Shown in pieces: positions 23,199 to 34,800 of a stretch of DNA of 64,000 bases (positions within the stretch are counted from its first letter, which is position 1; every line of letters begins with the position of its first letter). The translations under genes and the position numbers were made by a program. The notes below the pieces were generated by a model. The model was given only the letters and a program-made list of their open reading frames with translations. It was not told the origin of the DNA and searched no databases. The stretch spans positions 5,208,001 through 5,272,000 of the forward strand of contig JAUKUA010000003.1 in NCBI GenBank assembly GCA_030549175.1, in the 5' to 3' direction. Source of the stretch: Lasiosphaeris hirsuta (Eukaryota > Ascomycota > Sordariomycetes > Sordariales > Lasiosphaeriaceae).

Positions 23199-25200
23199 CT
23201 AGCGGTGGCCAGGTGTAGCCAGGTTGTGAATGCTGTGAGCCGTTGTCAGAACTACTACCAAAATCAAATACATGGAGAAGAAAACACATACCTGATGTCC
23301 TCACGGTTCTCAGGATTCCGTTGCCCAGAAGACTCCGCCTTATCGGTGTCTTGGTCGGGGCTTGCCTGGCGCCTCAGCTCGACTGTGATGTCACCACCGT
23401 CCAGCCGGGGCACACCCACATTGACATTGACGGGGCCGCCGTTGGCGGGAGCGTTTGAGTTGCTAACCTCATGGGACCCAGCCATCTTGCGCTTCTTTCC
23501 CCGGCTCTCATTCAGGAGCTCAAAGTAGCCCTCGGGTACCTCGGTCTTGTATTTGCCGCAGAAAACGCCGACCTCAAAGTCCTTGATCTGAAAGTCGGGC
23601 GAGGCTTCAGTGCACGCCGCCTTAAGATCGTCAAGATCCTGGTAGATGACATCATCGGCATTGATGTGCTTGGCAATGGCTTGTCGGGTCTTCTCGTGGG
23701 CAATCAACTCTTGTGGGCTGGCAAGATCAATACCATACTGTAATATTGTTAGTGGCGCTTCGACTCGGGGTGAAAAGGGGCACAACTAACGATATGGGGG
23801 TGCTTGATTGGAGGGGCACAGCTAGCAAAGATGACCTTACGAGCACCGGCTTCCCGCGCCATGCTCACAATCTCTCTACTAGTAGTGCCGCGAACTATAG
23901 AGTCGTCGACCAGCAAGACAACGCGGCCATTGAACTCAGACTCCATTGCACTGAGCTTTCTGCGCACGCTCTTTTGCCGTGCCTTTTGGCCGGGCAGGAT
24001 GAATGTTCGGTAGACGTAACGGTTCTTGACGAATCCGTTGGAGAACGGCTTACCGAGTCGCTCTGAGACGACTGCGGCCGCGGTGTTGGAAGTCTCCGGG
24101 ACAGGGATAATGACGTCGATCTCCTTGATGCCTTCCTCCCCCAGTATCTCCCTAACCTTGTCGGCCAATTTGGCGCCCATGTTCTGCCGGCTGCGGTTGA
24201 TGGAGATTCCATCCATGACGGTGTCCGGGCGGGCAAAGTAGACATATTCGAAAATGTCGGGGGCGTATCCTTGTCTCTCAGCTACCTGGTGGAATTGGGG
24301 CTCTCTGCCCTTCTGAAGGAATACGGCTTGACCCGGGAGGATGTCTTGGATGTTCTTGAAGCCAAGCTGACGAAGAGCGATGCTCTCCGACGATAGCATG
24401 TAATCGGTACCGCCGGGGAGGGTGGATGATGGGCGGATACCCATGCAAAGGGGGCGGATGCCGTGTGAGTCCCGGAACGCCAGGATACCGAAGCCGGCAA
24501 TCATGGCGGTGGCAGCCCAGGCTCCCTGGCATCTCTCGTATGTCCGCGACAGCGCGCTGAAAATGTCATCGGTGTTGACACGGGCCTTACCGGTCTCGTT
24601 CAAGGCGTTGGCAAAGATGTTGAGCATCAATTCGCTGTCGGATTCGGTGTTGACGTGGCGGTGGGCCTCCTTGTCGAGGAAGGTGCGCAGGGCGCCGGCA
24701 TTGATAAGGTTGCCATTGTGCGCAAAGCAGATTCCGTAGGGGGAGTTGACGTAGAAAGGCTGGCTCTCGGCGCTCTATTGAACCAATTCATTAGTCTCGA
24801 CCTGAGGACCTATCTGGTATCGCCGCAGCTTGGGGGTTTGAAGGGGAGGGTGAAAAGGGGACCAATAGGGCTATCGGAGCTCACCGAGCTGGTTCCTGCC
24901 GTGGGATAACGGAGGTGGGCGATGCCCATGTAGCCTGGAAGGTCGACAACACGCTTGCCATCATCGAAGACCTGTATTGTCAGCAAGGGACGAAACACGC
25001 TGGACTCAGAGGTGGCCAACCTTGGATGCCATGCCATTGCCCTTGCATTGGAATATCCGGCCTCCCGATGCGCAGGTAGCTATGCCGCAGGCATCTTGAC
25101 CGCGATGTTGAAGATAGTAGAGACTTTCGTGCAGGTCGACAGAGGCGTCGACCGCGCCAGACTCGGTGTCGGCAAGGATGAGGCCGAGGATGCCGCACAT
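23199..25200 (-). CDS. ADE4: Amidophosphoribosyltransferase (glutamine PRPP amidotransferase)
   Basis: Five exons, in transcription order 25200-25021, 24971-24885, 24774-23791, 23737-23292 and 23232-23199, give 576 residues, all in phase. The enzyme makes phosphoribosylamine from PRPP and glutamine, the first committed step of purine synthesis in the cytosol. The start MCGILG supplies the N-terminal nucleophile Cys2 after Met removal, so the start is firm. The Ntn glutaminase domain spans about 1-250 ([28 protein letters not shown]). The phosphoribosyltransferase domain carries the PRPP loop [13 protein letters not shown] at 375-387. The Lys/Arg-rich C-terminal extension is typical of filamentous fungi. 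Two donors are unusual: GTTGGC (intron 1) and GTTAGT (intron 3). The last exon, 34 nt, encodes [12 protein letters not shown] infer it from a GTATGT donor and a CTCACAG acceptor. Confidence 0.96.
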
Positions 25201-25888
25201 TTTGCCGGTTGGAAGGAGGACTGAGGGAGGAATTCAAAGGTTGCGTGGATCCCTGATTTGTTGTCTGCCGAGAATATAATCGTGAGGGTCGCAAGTACTC
25301 TCAATGGGTCCGGCGTGGGGTTCTGCTGGGACAGAAGTCGCTTGCGATCTCGGTGGATAGGATGCGACAAGTGAGGGGCAGAAGGTGAGCGGGTTCACAG
25401 GTTGCGATGTCGACCAAGGATCTGCGATACTGCGCACCAGAGGGTCAAGAGAAGGAGTGAAAGAGGTCAGACTAAGGTGCATCACAGATCTACAGTCATG
25501 GCCGCAGAGGAAGGCCAAGAGAAAAAAAGGCGGTGGCAACGTGGAATGGAGTCTGGAGCCATTTCTGGGAGGGCCGCAACTTTGCCGGATAATACCAAGC
25601 GACCCTCTCAACTCAAGTGTTGGAGGGGAAAATTTTTTGGGACCTGCGACTGCGGGGCAATGCATACAGCTTGCCTTATCGAGATTGGCGATATCTGACC
25701 TTATCTATTGGCCCCCATTTCCGGGGTCGCATCCGACCCGCGTTATCGGCGGTTCTGGTTCAGGATAGGTTCAGTCTATCTGCGGCATTGCACTGCGACG
25801 GACCAGTAGCAAGGTAGATTGTGCTGATAAAATTGTGCTCAAACGTTCTTTTGCCATATTCCACATTCCCAACTCCCTAAGTGAGGCC
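25201..25888. other. Upstream region of ADE4
   Basis: This is the ADE4 promoter and leader on the minus strand. It also holds the 3' region of the small secreted protein gene, which is transcribed in the same direction. No gene is seen and no clear bZIP (TGACTC) site was noticed. Confidence 0.5.
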
Positions 25889-26230
25889 CTAGTTACACTT
25901 TGTCCTCTGCGCGTTCGCAATACCGACCCAGCTCATGCACTTGGCACCATCTTGAGAGCACTATTTTGCGTGTCTTGCGTCAGCTATGAAACTTCAAGTC
26001 GATGCACTTTATGAAAAATAGCACATACCTTGAGACCATCGCAAGGAGCACGTCTGCCTGAATTGTACAGACACTCGTTGGTTTGAACGGAGCAGACCTA
26101 TAGTTCACAAACGGTCAGGATGGGCATGCTCTCATCAGTTTTGGGGCAAGACCGAACTTACACCCACTTCCGCTGCGGCAAGCCCAATAACCATGGTCAT
26201 GGCAGCGATGAGGATGGTGTTGAGACGCAT
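25889..26230 (-). CDS. Small secreted cysteine-rich protein (effector-like), unknown family
   Basis: Three exons on the minus strand, 26230-26162, 26097-26029 and 25960-25889, encode 69 residues. Each exon contains whole codons (23, 23 and 23 plus stop). Donors are GTAAGT and GTATGT; both introns carry CTGAC branch sites before their AG. Residues 1-20 form a clear signal peptide with hydrophobic core ILIAAMTMVIGLAAA. The mature part holds six Cys, at 25, 32, 42, 47, 54 and 68, which fits three disulfide bonds. This pattern is typical of secreted fungal effectors, antimicrobial peptides or cell-surface ligands; I recognise no specific family. A TATA-like word on the minus strand lies at 26342-26351. 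The long open-frame view misses it because no exon exceeds 72 nt. Confidence 0.8.
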
Positions 26231-27392
26231 GTTTGCTTGGTCCAAAAGGGGCGGTAGAGCTGAGGGATTGATGGGGGGACAGAAAAGGAATGATACTGGA
26301 TAAGAGATCACATCTTGGTTCTAGAGGCAGAAAGAAGCCACGGTATTTATCTCTCCAAGATAAATTGTTGTTGGAATATTATTTTATTTATTGAAATCCA
26401 AGATCTTACATGAATACGTACCTACCTCGACATGTGAGATGCATACCCTTTCGTATCCACATGTGATGAGGCTAGCGATTTGGATCAAACAAAGTCCAGT
26501 TAGACGTGAAAATTGAGTAACGGTCGAAGGCATTGTGAGACTCGGCAAACCAGTGGTCAGCGTGGTGCAACGCTGCAATGATCAGTTGGCTGCTGCCTGC
26601 ATTGAGTAAGCACCTATCATCGGCCTAGAATCAAGACCAAATCATATTGTCGGCCACACAGTCCAAATTTCCACTTGATTTCGTAACGAGACGATACTAT
26701 AGGTGCCAATTGAGTTCATGGGCCAGGGAGTGTTGAACCCACCCCGACGGCTATGTTTATATTCTATTGATGGGCAAGCGAACATCTGACTCCCCCTTTT
26801 CTCCCGTCCTGGTCACCACCGTCACCCCACATAATCAGGCACGGGTTTTCATATCGGCATTATGTTATAGAAAAACCCCTACCTATGTTGATATTGGTCT
26901 CGCGTCCCATGAGAAGCGATGCTTACTACGAGGTAACGTAATAAACGAGTGGCTATGGGCAAGTTTATTCTGGCCACACAGGCAGCATGAACCATTGCTA
27001 GACTATCCTATCTTGGAATGTCGCACCCGGGATGTTGTCTAGGTCACCTCTCGCTCATGCCAACTGATGGTGGTGATGCCGATGACTGTAAGCCTCAAGA
27101 TCGAGCTGCGTTACGAGGTGCAACGCTGACCGTATACCTAGCCTCAAGCCTGATGAATCAGGCCACTCAAACCTCGGTGGCGGGGATGTAAGGTGAGTGG
27201 AAAATCATGACTGTGAGGTCCATGCCTCAACCTCCCTTCGATCTCGAGCCCTACATAGCAGTATAAATGCACTCTTGCCCCAGCTTCCCAACACACATTC
27301 CGACTTCATCCCCAGCCTCAGTCCCATTCACTACACTTCACACCAAGCCTCGACTTCAACCACTATCGTTCAAACCAAACCCCCCATACAAA
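26231..27392. other. Divergent promoter region between two accessory genes
   Basis: Shared upstream region of the small cysteine-rich protein (-) and the unknown protein at 27393 (+). It is more AT-rich than the neighbouring genes, notably 26340-26410. No coding region is supported. Confidence 0.5.
27262..27268 (+). promoter_or_regulatory. TATA box
   Basis: TATAAAT lies 125 bases before the ATG at 27393 and is followed by a C/A/T-rich leader. Position and sequence fit a core promoter for that gene. Confidence 0.55.
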
Positions 27393-28350
27393 ATGGCAGA
27401 CGTCATCGGCCTCATTGGAGACGGTGTCGGCATCTTGTCGTTCATCGCCTCCCTGTTCCCGAACAGGGGCACTTCCAACGCCTGCACCGTCCGCATTGCC
27501 GCAGCGCTCAACGGCAATGGCCTATCGGGCGGGGATGGAAGTGTTGCCCAGGTCCGGCTCTACAACGAGAACCAGCAGATCATCGGCAATGCGCCTGGAG
27601 GATACGCCAGCTCGGGAGGATTCAAGGATATCACCATCAGCCAGACCAACACGCAACAGTCGACCTTCATTCAGCTGGCCGCCTCCAACGATGCTATCTG
27701 CATCCCCTACGCCAGCACGACCTGGGTCGATGGTGGCAAGTACGGCTGGGTTGGCGACTGGGGATACAAGTGCGGTTTGCAGTGGTACTGGGGCAACGTC
27801 TACGTGAGTTGTTCGCATTGTCGCCACAAGCCGCCCACTAACTTCTCGTCAGGTTGACAACGGCAAGAACAAGCCCCGATGCACGTGGATCGACGCCGAC
27901 CACACGAACGGTATCCCCCCCGGAATGATCTTCATCCACTGGCCCTCGTTCGCTGGCAACCAAGGCCACTCGGACAACCCCAGCTCGTACTGTGGCTGGC
28001 CTGCTTTCAGGGCCTACAAGGACCCCAACGGCGGCAGTGTCATCGTCAAGAAGGACAATAGCGACCCGGCCAAGGGCAAGGTGATCAAGCGAGCCCTCGA
28101 TTCACGCCTCGTGGTTAGCTCCGAGCCGAGCCACAATGCATCCGAGCTGTGTGCCAGCGAGACCTCACGAGGCCCCGACTTTGTCTCGCTGGCCGAAGGG
28201 GTTTATTGCAACATGGAGACATCTGAGACGCTGCCGCTGTGCGGTGGTGCCCTGCAGACTGCTTGCTTTCAGCTGGAGAGCAATGAACATGTCAAGAGGG
28301 ATGGGAACTCAACGCAAAAGCCGTATACCGAGGTAATCAAGTGGGAATAA
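27393..28350 (+). CDS. Fungal protein of unknown function, Trp/Tyr/Cys-rich
   Basis: Two exons, 27393-27803 and 27853-28350, joined in phase (GTGAGT donor, CGTCAG acceptor), give 302 residues. The ATG lies in CAAAATGGC behind a TATA box. The N-terminus (residues 5-22, VIGLIGDGVGILSFIASL) is hydrophobic and could be an uncleaved anchor or poor signal sequence. The middle is rich in Gly, Trp, Tyr and paired Cys (DGGKYGWVGDWGYKCGLQWYW, about 112-132; CTWIDADHTNG). Dibasic KR pairs occur near 230 and 292. I recall similar GxYGWVGDWG..C blocks in hypothetical proteins of plant-associated fungi, but cannot name a Pfam family. Divergent from the small cysteine-rich protein. Function unknown. Confidence 0.78.
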
Positions 28351-28944
28351 ATTCCACTGGCATTGTTGGAAGATAAGCTGTCTTAGCATACCGTCATATG
28401 CCTGAGTTAACATCAGCAAGGCCCTAATAGAACCGTACCTTTCCTCCAAGCCCTTGAAATGATGCTTTCTTTTGCTCACTAAGGGCTTGAAAGCTCTAGC
28501 AAGGGGCCTTTTCAAAACGTGAGAAAAGAGCGTTTCATGCGCTAGAAATTCCGTTTACATCTTGGAAAGGCCTTTTTGAGTACTTGAAATATGTTTGCAG
28601 GTTTTAAAATGCACTGGATTTGGACGTACGGGTGTGGCTGATTGTGAAGCATGATGTTTGGCAGCACCAACCTGAGAGTGGCTTTTTCGTGAGGCCAAGA
28701 CGAGGCACGCTTCCAAACTTACAAATGCCATGGTTTTCTTTGATTATTTTCAATGAGAGTTCCAGACACCCAGGGCTTGCATCCCCCAAAAGATGAATAA
28801 CTAGGTTTGGCACTTGCTCGTGGTCTCACTGCAAAATGGGGCAGTTCTTCTTGCCGCAAGCATCTGAATTGAAATCACTTTCACTGACGTAACGATCATC
28901 ATCAGAGTCAACGTTTACGAGCGGTAACTCGGGAACAGCCCAAG
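28351..28944. other. Intergenic gap
   Basis: AT-leaning sequence between the unknown protein and the F-box pseudogene. The words CTTGAAA and CTTTT recur between about 28450 and 28600, but no clear repeat unit or gene is seen. Confidence 0.5.
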
Positions 28945-29786
28945 ATGTCTCTTAAAAAGAAGATTTTTACAGGACACAAAAGCCGGCCTACGACAATTCT
29001 AGCCCCCCTTCCCCCCCCCCGCCACCGAGTCAGCTCTTGGCCCAAACCTGGAATCAACTGGGGAAGCACCTGCCCTGAAAGCACCTGCCTTGGAATCAGG
29101 CTTGACTTGGACGGGCCGCCCAATGCCCCACTGCGACTGCTGCAGCAAAGAGGAAAAAGGCGAAATGGACCATTGGTCGCCGACAGCTTCCACAACATGA
29201 TGTGCAGTCCACTCTACCACCTACCCGACAAGGTGCTGGTAGCCATGATGGAACTGCTGGACCCGACGAGCCTTCAGTCTCTGTGGGGCACCAGCAGACT
29301 GTTCATACGTGTTTTTCCTTGCCCAAATTCAAGCATCTCCATCAAGCGGGCCCCCTCTCGCCATCTTTCGGGCCTTTTGTGCCCTGGGCTATGCCAAATC
29401 CCGAATGCCGGAATGCGGCTTTGGCTGAGAAAATGCTCCCTATGCTGGAGAGCCAAGCCACGGCGAAACTCTGCTCAACATGTCGTGAAACACGGGGCAG
29501 CCCGAGCTAGAATCATAGAGTTGAGCAGCTGATAAACCATGAGCTCTATTGCAAATACTGCTGCGGTTACCACCCGCGTGCCTTGTTCTCGCCCTCCCAA
29601 CGGCGAAACCCGTGGTGGAAGCGAATTTGCGTCGTACACGAGGGCCATGTGCGACTTTGCGCCTACAAGACGATCGAGCTGTGGTTGGCGCACGCATGTC
29701 TTGGACCGACAAGCAGGTCATTGTTGATTGAGCTAGCAATTTGTGATCACCCAAGCCATGCCCCCGCCCACCACGGCACCGATTGA
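28945..29786 (+). pseudogene. Decayed F-box protein gene (frameshift and nonsense codon)
   Basis: The first frame opens at the ATG at 28945 and contains an F-box start at about residue 91 (YHLPDKVLVAMMELLDPTSL), then RLFIRVF. The family sequence then continues in a different frame from about 29318 (SLPKFKHLHQAG ... AKLCSTCRETRGSP), implying loss of one base in the T5 tract near 29311-29316. That frame hits TAG at 29508-29510, after which the same frame again reads as the family's zinc-ribbon part (YCKYCCGYHPRALFS, RRICVVHEGHVRLC) to a TGA at 29786. TAG could be CAG after a C-to-T change, as RIP produces. CxxC...YC..C..HPRALFS..QRR is the usual pattern of fungal F-box proteins. A homopolymer assembly error could explain the frameshift but not the TAG. 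Confidence 0.75.
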
Positions 29787-29896
29787 TCCGAGGTTTTGCA
29801 CTGCGAGATATGACAGTAGCAATCAGCGGCAGCAGGAGCACAGAAACTACTACTGATATCCGGTGGACCGGACACATGGGTCTCCCAGAACCAGAC

Positions 29897-30358
29897 TCAG
29901 CTGGAATATTCACACCTGACATGATCTAAGAGGAGTTGAGAGACTTTCGACGCGGGGCCGGCCAGTTCATTGCGCGCCAATCCTCCCCTGGGAAACTCCC
30001 CGAGATGGGATGTTTTGACCCCAACCGGTGCAGCTGCCTCCACTTTGCCGGCGTCGAGCACCTTCCACACACTTAGGAGCTCACTCCCGAGCCAGGCGAT
30101 ATTCAGTACCCATCGTGTCGTGCTGACCCTGCCCGACAACTCAGCCCGCTGGTCCATGCTCGTGGAAAATTCAGTGGAAGTAAAGACAGTAAGAAGGATG
30201 GCAAGGATGGCAAGGATGGCAAGGATGGCAAGGATGGCAAGGTTGTTGCCTGGCCACTGCAGAGACACAGGACTGGCAGCCATGTGTGTGTCGAGGATGA
30301 TTGCGAGCCTGCGGGGCGCGTCAAGCTGGGGGATTGACACTACTATTGAGCCGTGCAT
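29897..30358 (-). CDS. Weak ORF with an (AIL)n hydrophobic repeat
   Basis: A 153-codon frame runs from an ATG at 30358 to 29897. Its only notable feature is the 9-bp tandem repeat, read here as repeated Ala-Ile-Leu, which creates a 16-residue hydrophobic stretch at about residues 39-55. There is no recognised domain, no clear promoter, and the other strand and frames are also open. A repeat that is a multiple of three keeps any frame open, so this is not proof of coding. Treat it as uncertain. Confidence 0.2.
   Translation of the reverse strand: MHGSIVVSIPQLDAPRRLAIILDTHMAASPVSLQWPGNNLAILAILAILAILAILLTVFTSTEFSTSMDQRAELSGRVSTTRWVLNIAWLGSELLSVWKVLDAGKVEAAAPVGVKTSHLGEFPRGGLARNELAGPASKVSQLLLDHVRCEYSS
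30194..30238. repeat. Tandem repeat, five exact 9-bp copies
   Basis: AAGGATGGC is repeated five times without error from 30194 to 30238, followed by a partial AAGG. This is a minisatellite-like array that should be length-polymorphic between strains. Confidence 0.95.
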
Positions 30359-30975
30359 TGGCGGCGGTCCGTGTCTTGACGTGTCTTATCACCGCCATAT
30401 TTTTCTAATTCGGCCGAGGGCTTCCACGTCTAATGGGAAATACCCGAGACGTCGTCCTGCTTGTGTACGTGTACCATATTCTTGGCATCAGTCTGTCGAG
30501 CCAGAATCATATGGTCTGTTTGAGGACAGCGAGAGTTATGGTGTTCTGTGGTGCTATGATCCAGTCTGTCCTCATTATCATGAATACTTAAAATATATAG
30601 CTGGAGCGAAAACACATACGTAAAGATAGGCATTGATGAGGAGGGTGCAGATCGTGCTGGAGGAGCGGGATATACATGTGCCACATATATATTTAGAAAT
30701 CAAATATCTTGAGATACCTTACTGATGGCATTCTAATGCGCCTCCCTGACAACTAGGGTTTGCCTACCACTCTATGATCGATCATTCAACTCGATTCATC
30801 AAGTCAATGTCCCTTTAGAAGACCTGGCAGTTGCTTCAAATCACCTGCAGAATTGCCTTCGGAAGACTTGCTTCGACCCCGGCTAATGACTGGCAGCACG
30901 ACGGCGCTGAACTCGTGGAGATGGGATGATCATGTGAAGACGGCAGGAGGCATACATTTCAGGGGCAAAAAGAAC

Positions 30976-31076
30976 CGATCGAGCTGGGACTCGAACCCAG
31001 AGCCTTTACCAACTGAGGACCTTTTTTCAAAGAGCTTAAACCGGAAAGTAACGCGCTACCATTGCGCCACCCGACC
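30976..31076 (-). tRNA. tRNA-Arg(CCG) with intron
   Basis: Read on the minus strand from 31076. The acceptor GGTCGGG pairs with CTCGATC, with discriminator G at 30976. The D arm is GCGC/GCGC and contains A box TGGCGCAATGG. The anticodon stem TTACT pairs with GGTAA, with loop TTCCGGT, so the anticodon is CCG. The T arm is CTGGG/CCCAG with TTCGAGT (B box). The 5' half is 31076-31041 and the 3' half 31011-30976; a 29-nt intron (31040-31012) follows base 37, the canonical place. All stems pair with only G-U exceptions. Confidence 0.92.
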
Positions 31077-31817
31077 GAGGAACTGATGCAGACCAACAGA
31101 TGCAGAACTAGGGTCCCATTCGTGCCTATGGTTACCGAGGAACGGTCCAAGGGAGATTTGCAGGTTTTGAGGGACTTGACGCCACTATTTTCTCAATCCA
31201 GTCCACACTCATCAAAACCGCCTACATCCCTACACCCAGTCGATCGGGCCTCGCAGGTGAGTCAACACTGTTTTATTCAAGAGTAAAGAACTTTGAGTTA
31301 AATGATAGGCCTGTCCTGACGGCAAATGGGCTCTTTTCAGGGGTAGATAGGCCTATGGGCTGGTTCCAAAGGCCTTCGTTGGCATTGACGGGGTATGTAA
31401 TCTGAGTTGTGAAACCCCGTTTAATAGTACATTTATTCCAACAATCGCATCCCAAAGACAAAGGAAATGGGAGTAGTATCGTTCTCCATATACCACAAAT
31501 GTCAAACCTGTTTGACCCATATCCCTGGGCACCAGAGGCAGAGCGTGTCCAACAAACTATTTACATACTATACTACCTGAAAAGATTGAAGCAAGAAGAT
31601 AGGTAGGCTATGAGGGGGAGAGTAAAGCAAAAAAATCAAATCCATAACCTCATTTCAATCATATCCTTTTGTCTTTTTTCTCTTTGGTCACACGCCTCGA
31701 GTCTAAATGCTTTGCCATTCCCATTACCTTTGCCCTGTGCCATACCTAGCCATCACCTATGTGTTTGAATGTGCCCGGGGTATTCCTGAATGCGCTAAAT
31801 ACTACCTCTCACCCTCT
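31077..31817. other. Intergenic gap between tRNA-Arg and kinesin
   Basis: This covers the 3' flank of the kinesin gene (minus) and the 5' flank of the tRNA. Nothing else is seen. Confidence 0.55.
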
Positions 31818-34800
31818 TCAGCCCTCGTGATAACCACCAATCCTCGGACTTGCCGCCCCACTGCCCGCGACACTGCCCGCGACACTGCCAGCGGTACTCG
31901 GCGATGAGGTCAGGAAACTCTGGTCAATCCTCAGGATCCAGTCCATCTTCTCCCTCTCGCTGCGTGCTGCAAACAACCACGTGTTGTCCGTCCCATAGAT
32001 GGCAAACACGCCCGCCTGTAGCCGCTCACTCAACTTGCTCATCCCACTTGTTCCTCCCCCTCCCATAACCCCGTTCAACCCCGTCCCTGTCCAAATCGTC
32101 GAGATCAATCGGCCCGACGACGTCCGCCTATGTCCCGCTGTATAATCTCCACCGCTCCTCTGCGTCCCATTCCCGTTCCCATTGGCTTCATCCCCATGAA
32201 TTCCTCCATAATCCCCGCCGTTCCCGTAATCGCCATTCAGCAGGCCCAAGATTCCCGGCTGGCTGTCCACCCTGCAGTTTCTCAAACTCACAATCGCCAC
32301 CTCCTCCCCGTCCGCGACGCCATGGATGTGGAGATACGGCCGCCTGAGCTCGACGAACCGCTTGACCCACCGTGTCGACTCGCTGTTAGGCACGAGTAGG
32401 TAGCCACCCTTGAGCACGCTCGGGTTCTTGGGCACGCGGATGACGGTCGCGACGAAGGCTGGCGGCGGCGGGCTCTCGGCGCTCTCGATGACGCCGTTGG
32501 CAGGCGGGTCTGTGTTGGCGGGGCCGAGCACCTTGAGGGTTGGGTCGGGGTAGCGCAGCCAGAGCTTGATGCACCTATTGAGGAGCGCCGTTTGCGCTTC
32601 AGTGTATTCCGATTCCGCCGTGGACTCGGCCTGCTCGGGTACGAGGGTGTCGTCGGCCGGGCTTCCAGGCGGGGATGACTCTCGTGAGGCTGCTTCTGAG
32701 CCGTCAGGGGTATCATTGAGCAGCTCGGCGATCGAGTCGGTGTCTCTTTGCAGTGGGGGAGGGGGGAGGTCGTGGTCTTCCACCTCGTCGACGTCGTTAG
32801 CATCCTCGTCCGTGCCGTCACGGAAGCCAATCTGCTTGAGAAATGTCTGCACGGCGCCAATTTCGGAGACGATGCGTTTCTTCTTCCGCGAGCTGATATA
32901 GTCGGCCACGAGCGAAACCCCGCGCGGCGTCCACGATGTGAGATTCTCCTCGCCCTTGACGTAGTCGTATTGGCTGCTCATCCGCCAGAGGTCGCCGACG
33001 CGCTTGATTGACGCTGGCCGCATTTGCAGGGTGAAAATGCCTGTGGAGGAGTGCACTATTCGGACGTTCTGCCATAACGACGAAAACATCGATGTCTGTC
33101 TAATAAAGGACCGAGACATGATCTGGCAGCATACGTTCATCGAGAACTTCATGGGCTCGGCAAGCTTCTCGGAGCTGATCTCCCAGGAAACTGTCATCTG
33201 AACCCGATACTTGTCGGCCGTGACCCTGTCAAGCAGCAGAGAGTTATGCAGGCTTGAGTCCCACTGTCCGCTAATAGTAATGCTCCTTGTACCATTTGCG
33301 TTCGTCCGAAACACCGGCTTTGAAGACAGCTTCAATGGGAGGTAAGGGGTGACCGAGCTCAAGTCAGGCGTCTTGCCCGCGCTGTCCAATAGCTGGATTT
33401 TCCCAACCCGCAGCGATGCCACGTCGTTCCATGGCAGCGCATCGCCAGAGCTATGAGTTAGGTTTATCGCAATACGCCTCTGCAGACCTTGGTGAAGCTG
33501 AAAGGTCCCGCTATCAAGCTCACTGGTCTGCGCCACCTCGACCGGGACATAGCTTCCTTCCTCGTTAAGTTCTAGAATCTGGACCCGCGAGAGGAGATCA
33601 TGTTTTTCCTCGGTAAAAAACTGCGACTCGTTTATCCTGGCACCCTTTGGCCTGCTCTGGGATATAGGCACGGCATCTCTCATGTCGTCCCAGCTCAGGA
33701 GCTTGTCGAGATGCATGGCCGAAATATTTGCGAATATCGCTACCCTCAGGTTCGTCCCGGGAGGCGCAAACAGCGGAACGCTCATACTATGGACGCTTTC
33801 GAATCGTATTGGCCCCTCGTCGAAGTCCTTGATCATTTGGGTAGTGGTAATGCCATCTTCCTCCGAAATACCAGGGAGGAAGAGCTGCGCGTGTACCTCT
33901 GTGCCTTCCCGCTCCGCAAAACCAATCATCTCGTGCATAACAACGTTGAACTTTAGCGTATTCGTCGGCGCCCGCGCGCTGGACGGCTCGAGTGCCAGCT
34001 TGATGATACCGATAGCGTGTGATGTGTGCGGAGAAAAGACATCGAGCGTAAAGTCCTGGACTCGGCTTTCGAAAACAGCCCTGAGTGGAACGTCCGCCTC
34101 ACCCACCAGTGTATACTGCGGCATGCAAGTCTCGATAAAGGGGTTGTCAAGACTCAGATGCCGGGCATATTCCGGCTGGTCCAGGTACTGATACATTTGC
34201 CGCATCTGCCTGACGCGGTCATGAAGCTTGTCGATACTCCACAAGTGTACCACGCTGTGCTTGTAGTCAATGACGCGAACGGCGATGCACGGTTTTGGCG
34301 CCTCTTCGAGCGCAACGTCGTCCCCCTCGCCGGTCAACCCATTCAAGACCATATCATAGGATGAGCACAGCAGATGGCCGACGTCAACAACCGTAAACTG
34401 GAAGACAACACTCTCCTCCAGCTCATGGCTCATTATCTGAGCTTCCTTGAGCGTGGCGGCGTGCTGCAAAACCGCCTCGGCCATCTGCACATAGTGTCGA
34501 CTCTTCCAGTGCTTGACCACCTCCTTGGCGCGCTCAATCTCGTCGTCGCACAGTTTTGGACTGGCTTTCGGCCGCTTGAGCGGGTCCAGCTTCTCGATCT
34601 TCTCCTCAAACTCGCGCCGTTGCACCTCAAGCTGCTTCTGCATGTCGGCCTTGAGTTGCACCAGCGTTTCCTCCATCTTCTCCTTTTCCTTCTTGATCTC
34701 CTCGACCTCAACGTTGGCTACCTCGGCGCTCTTGAGTTGGTCCCGAAACTCCTCCTTCTGCCTCTCTAGTTGGTTCTGCATTTCCTCGCGCATCTCGCGC

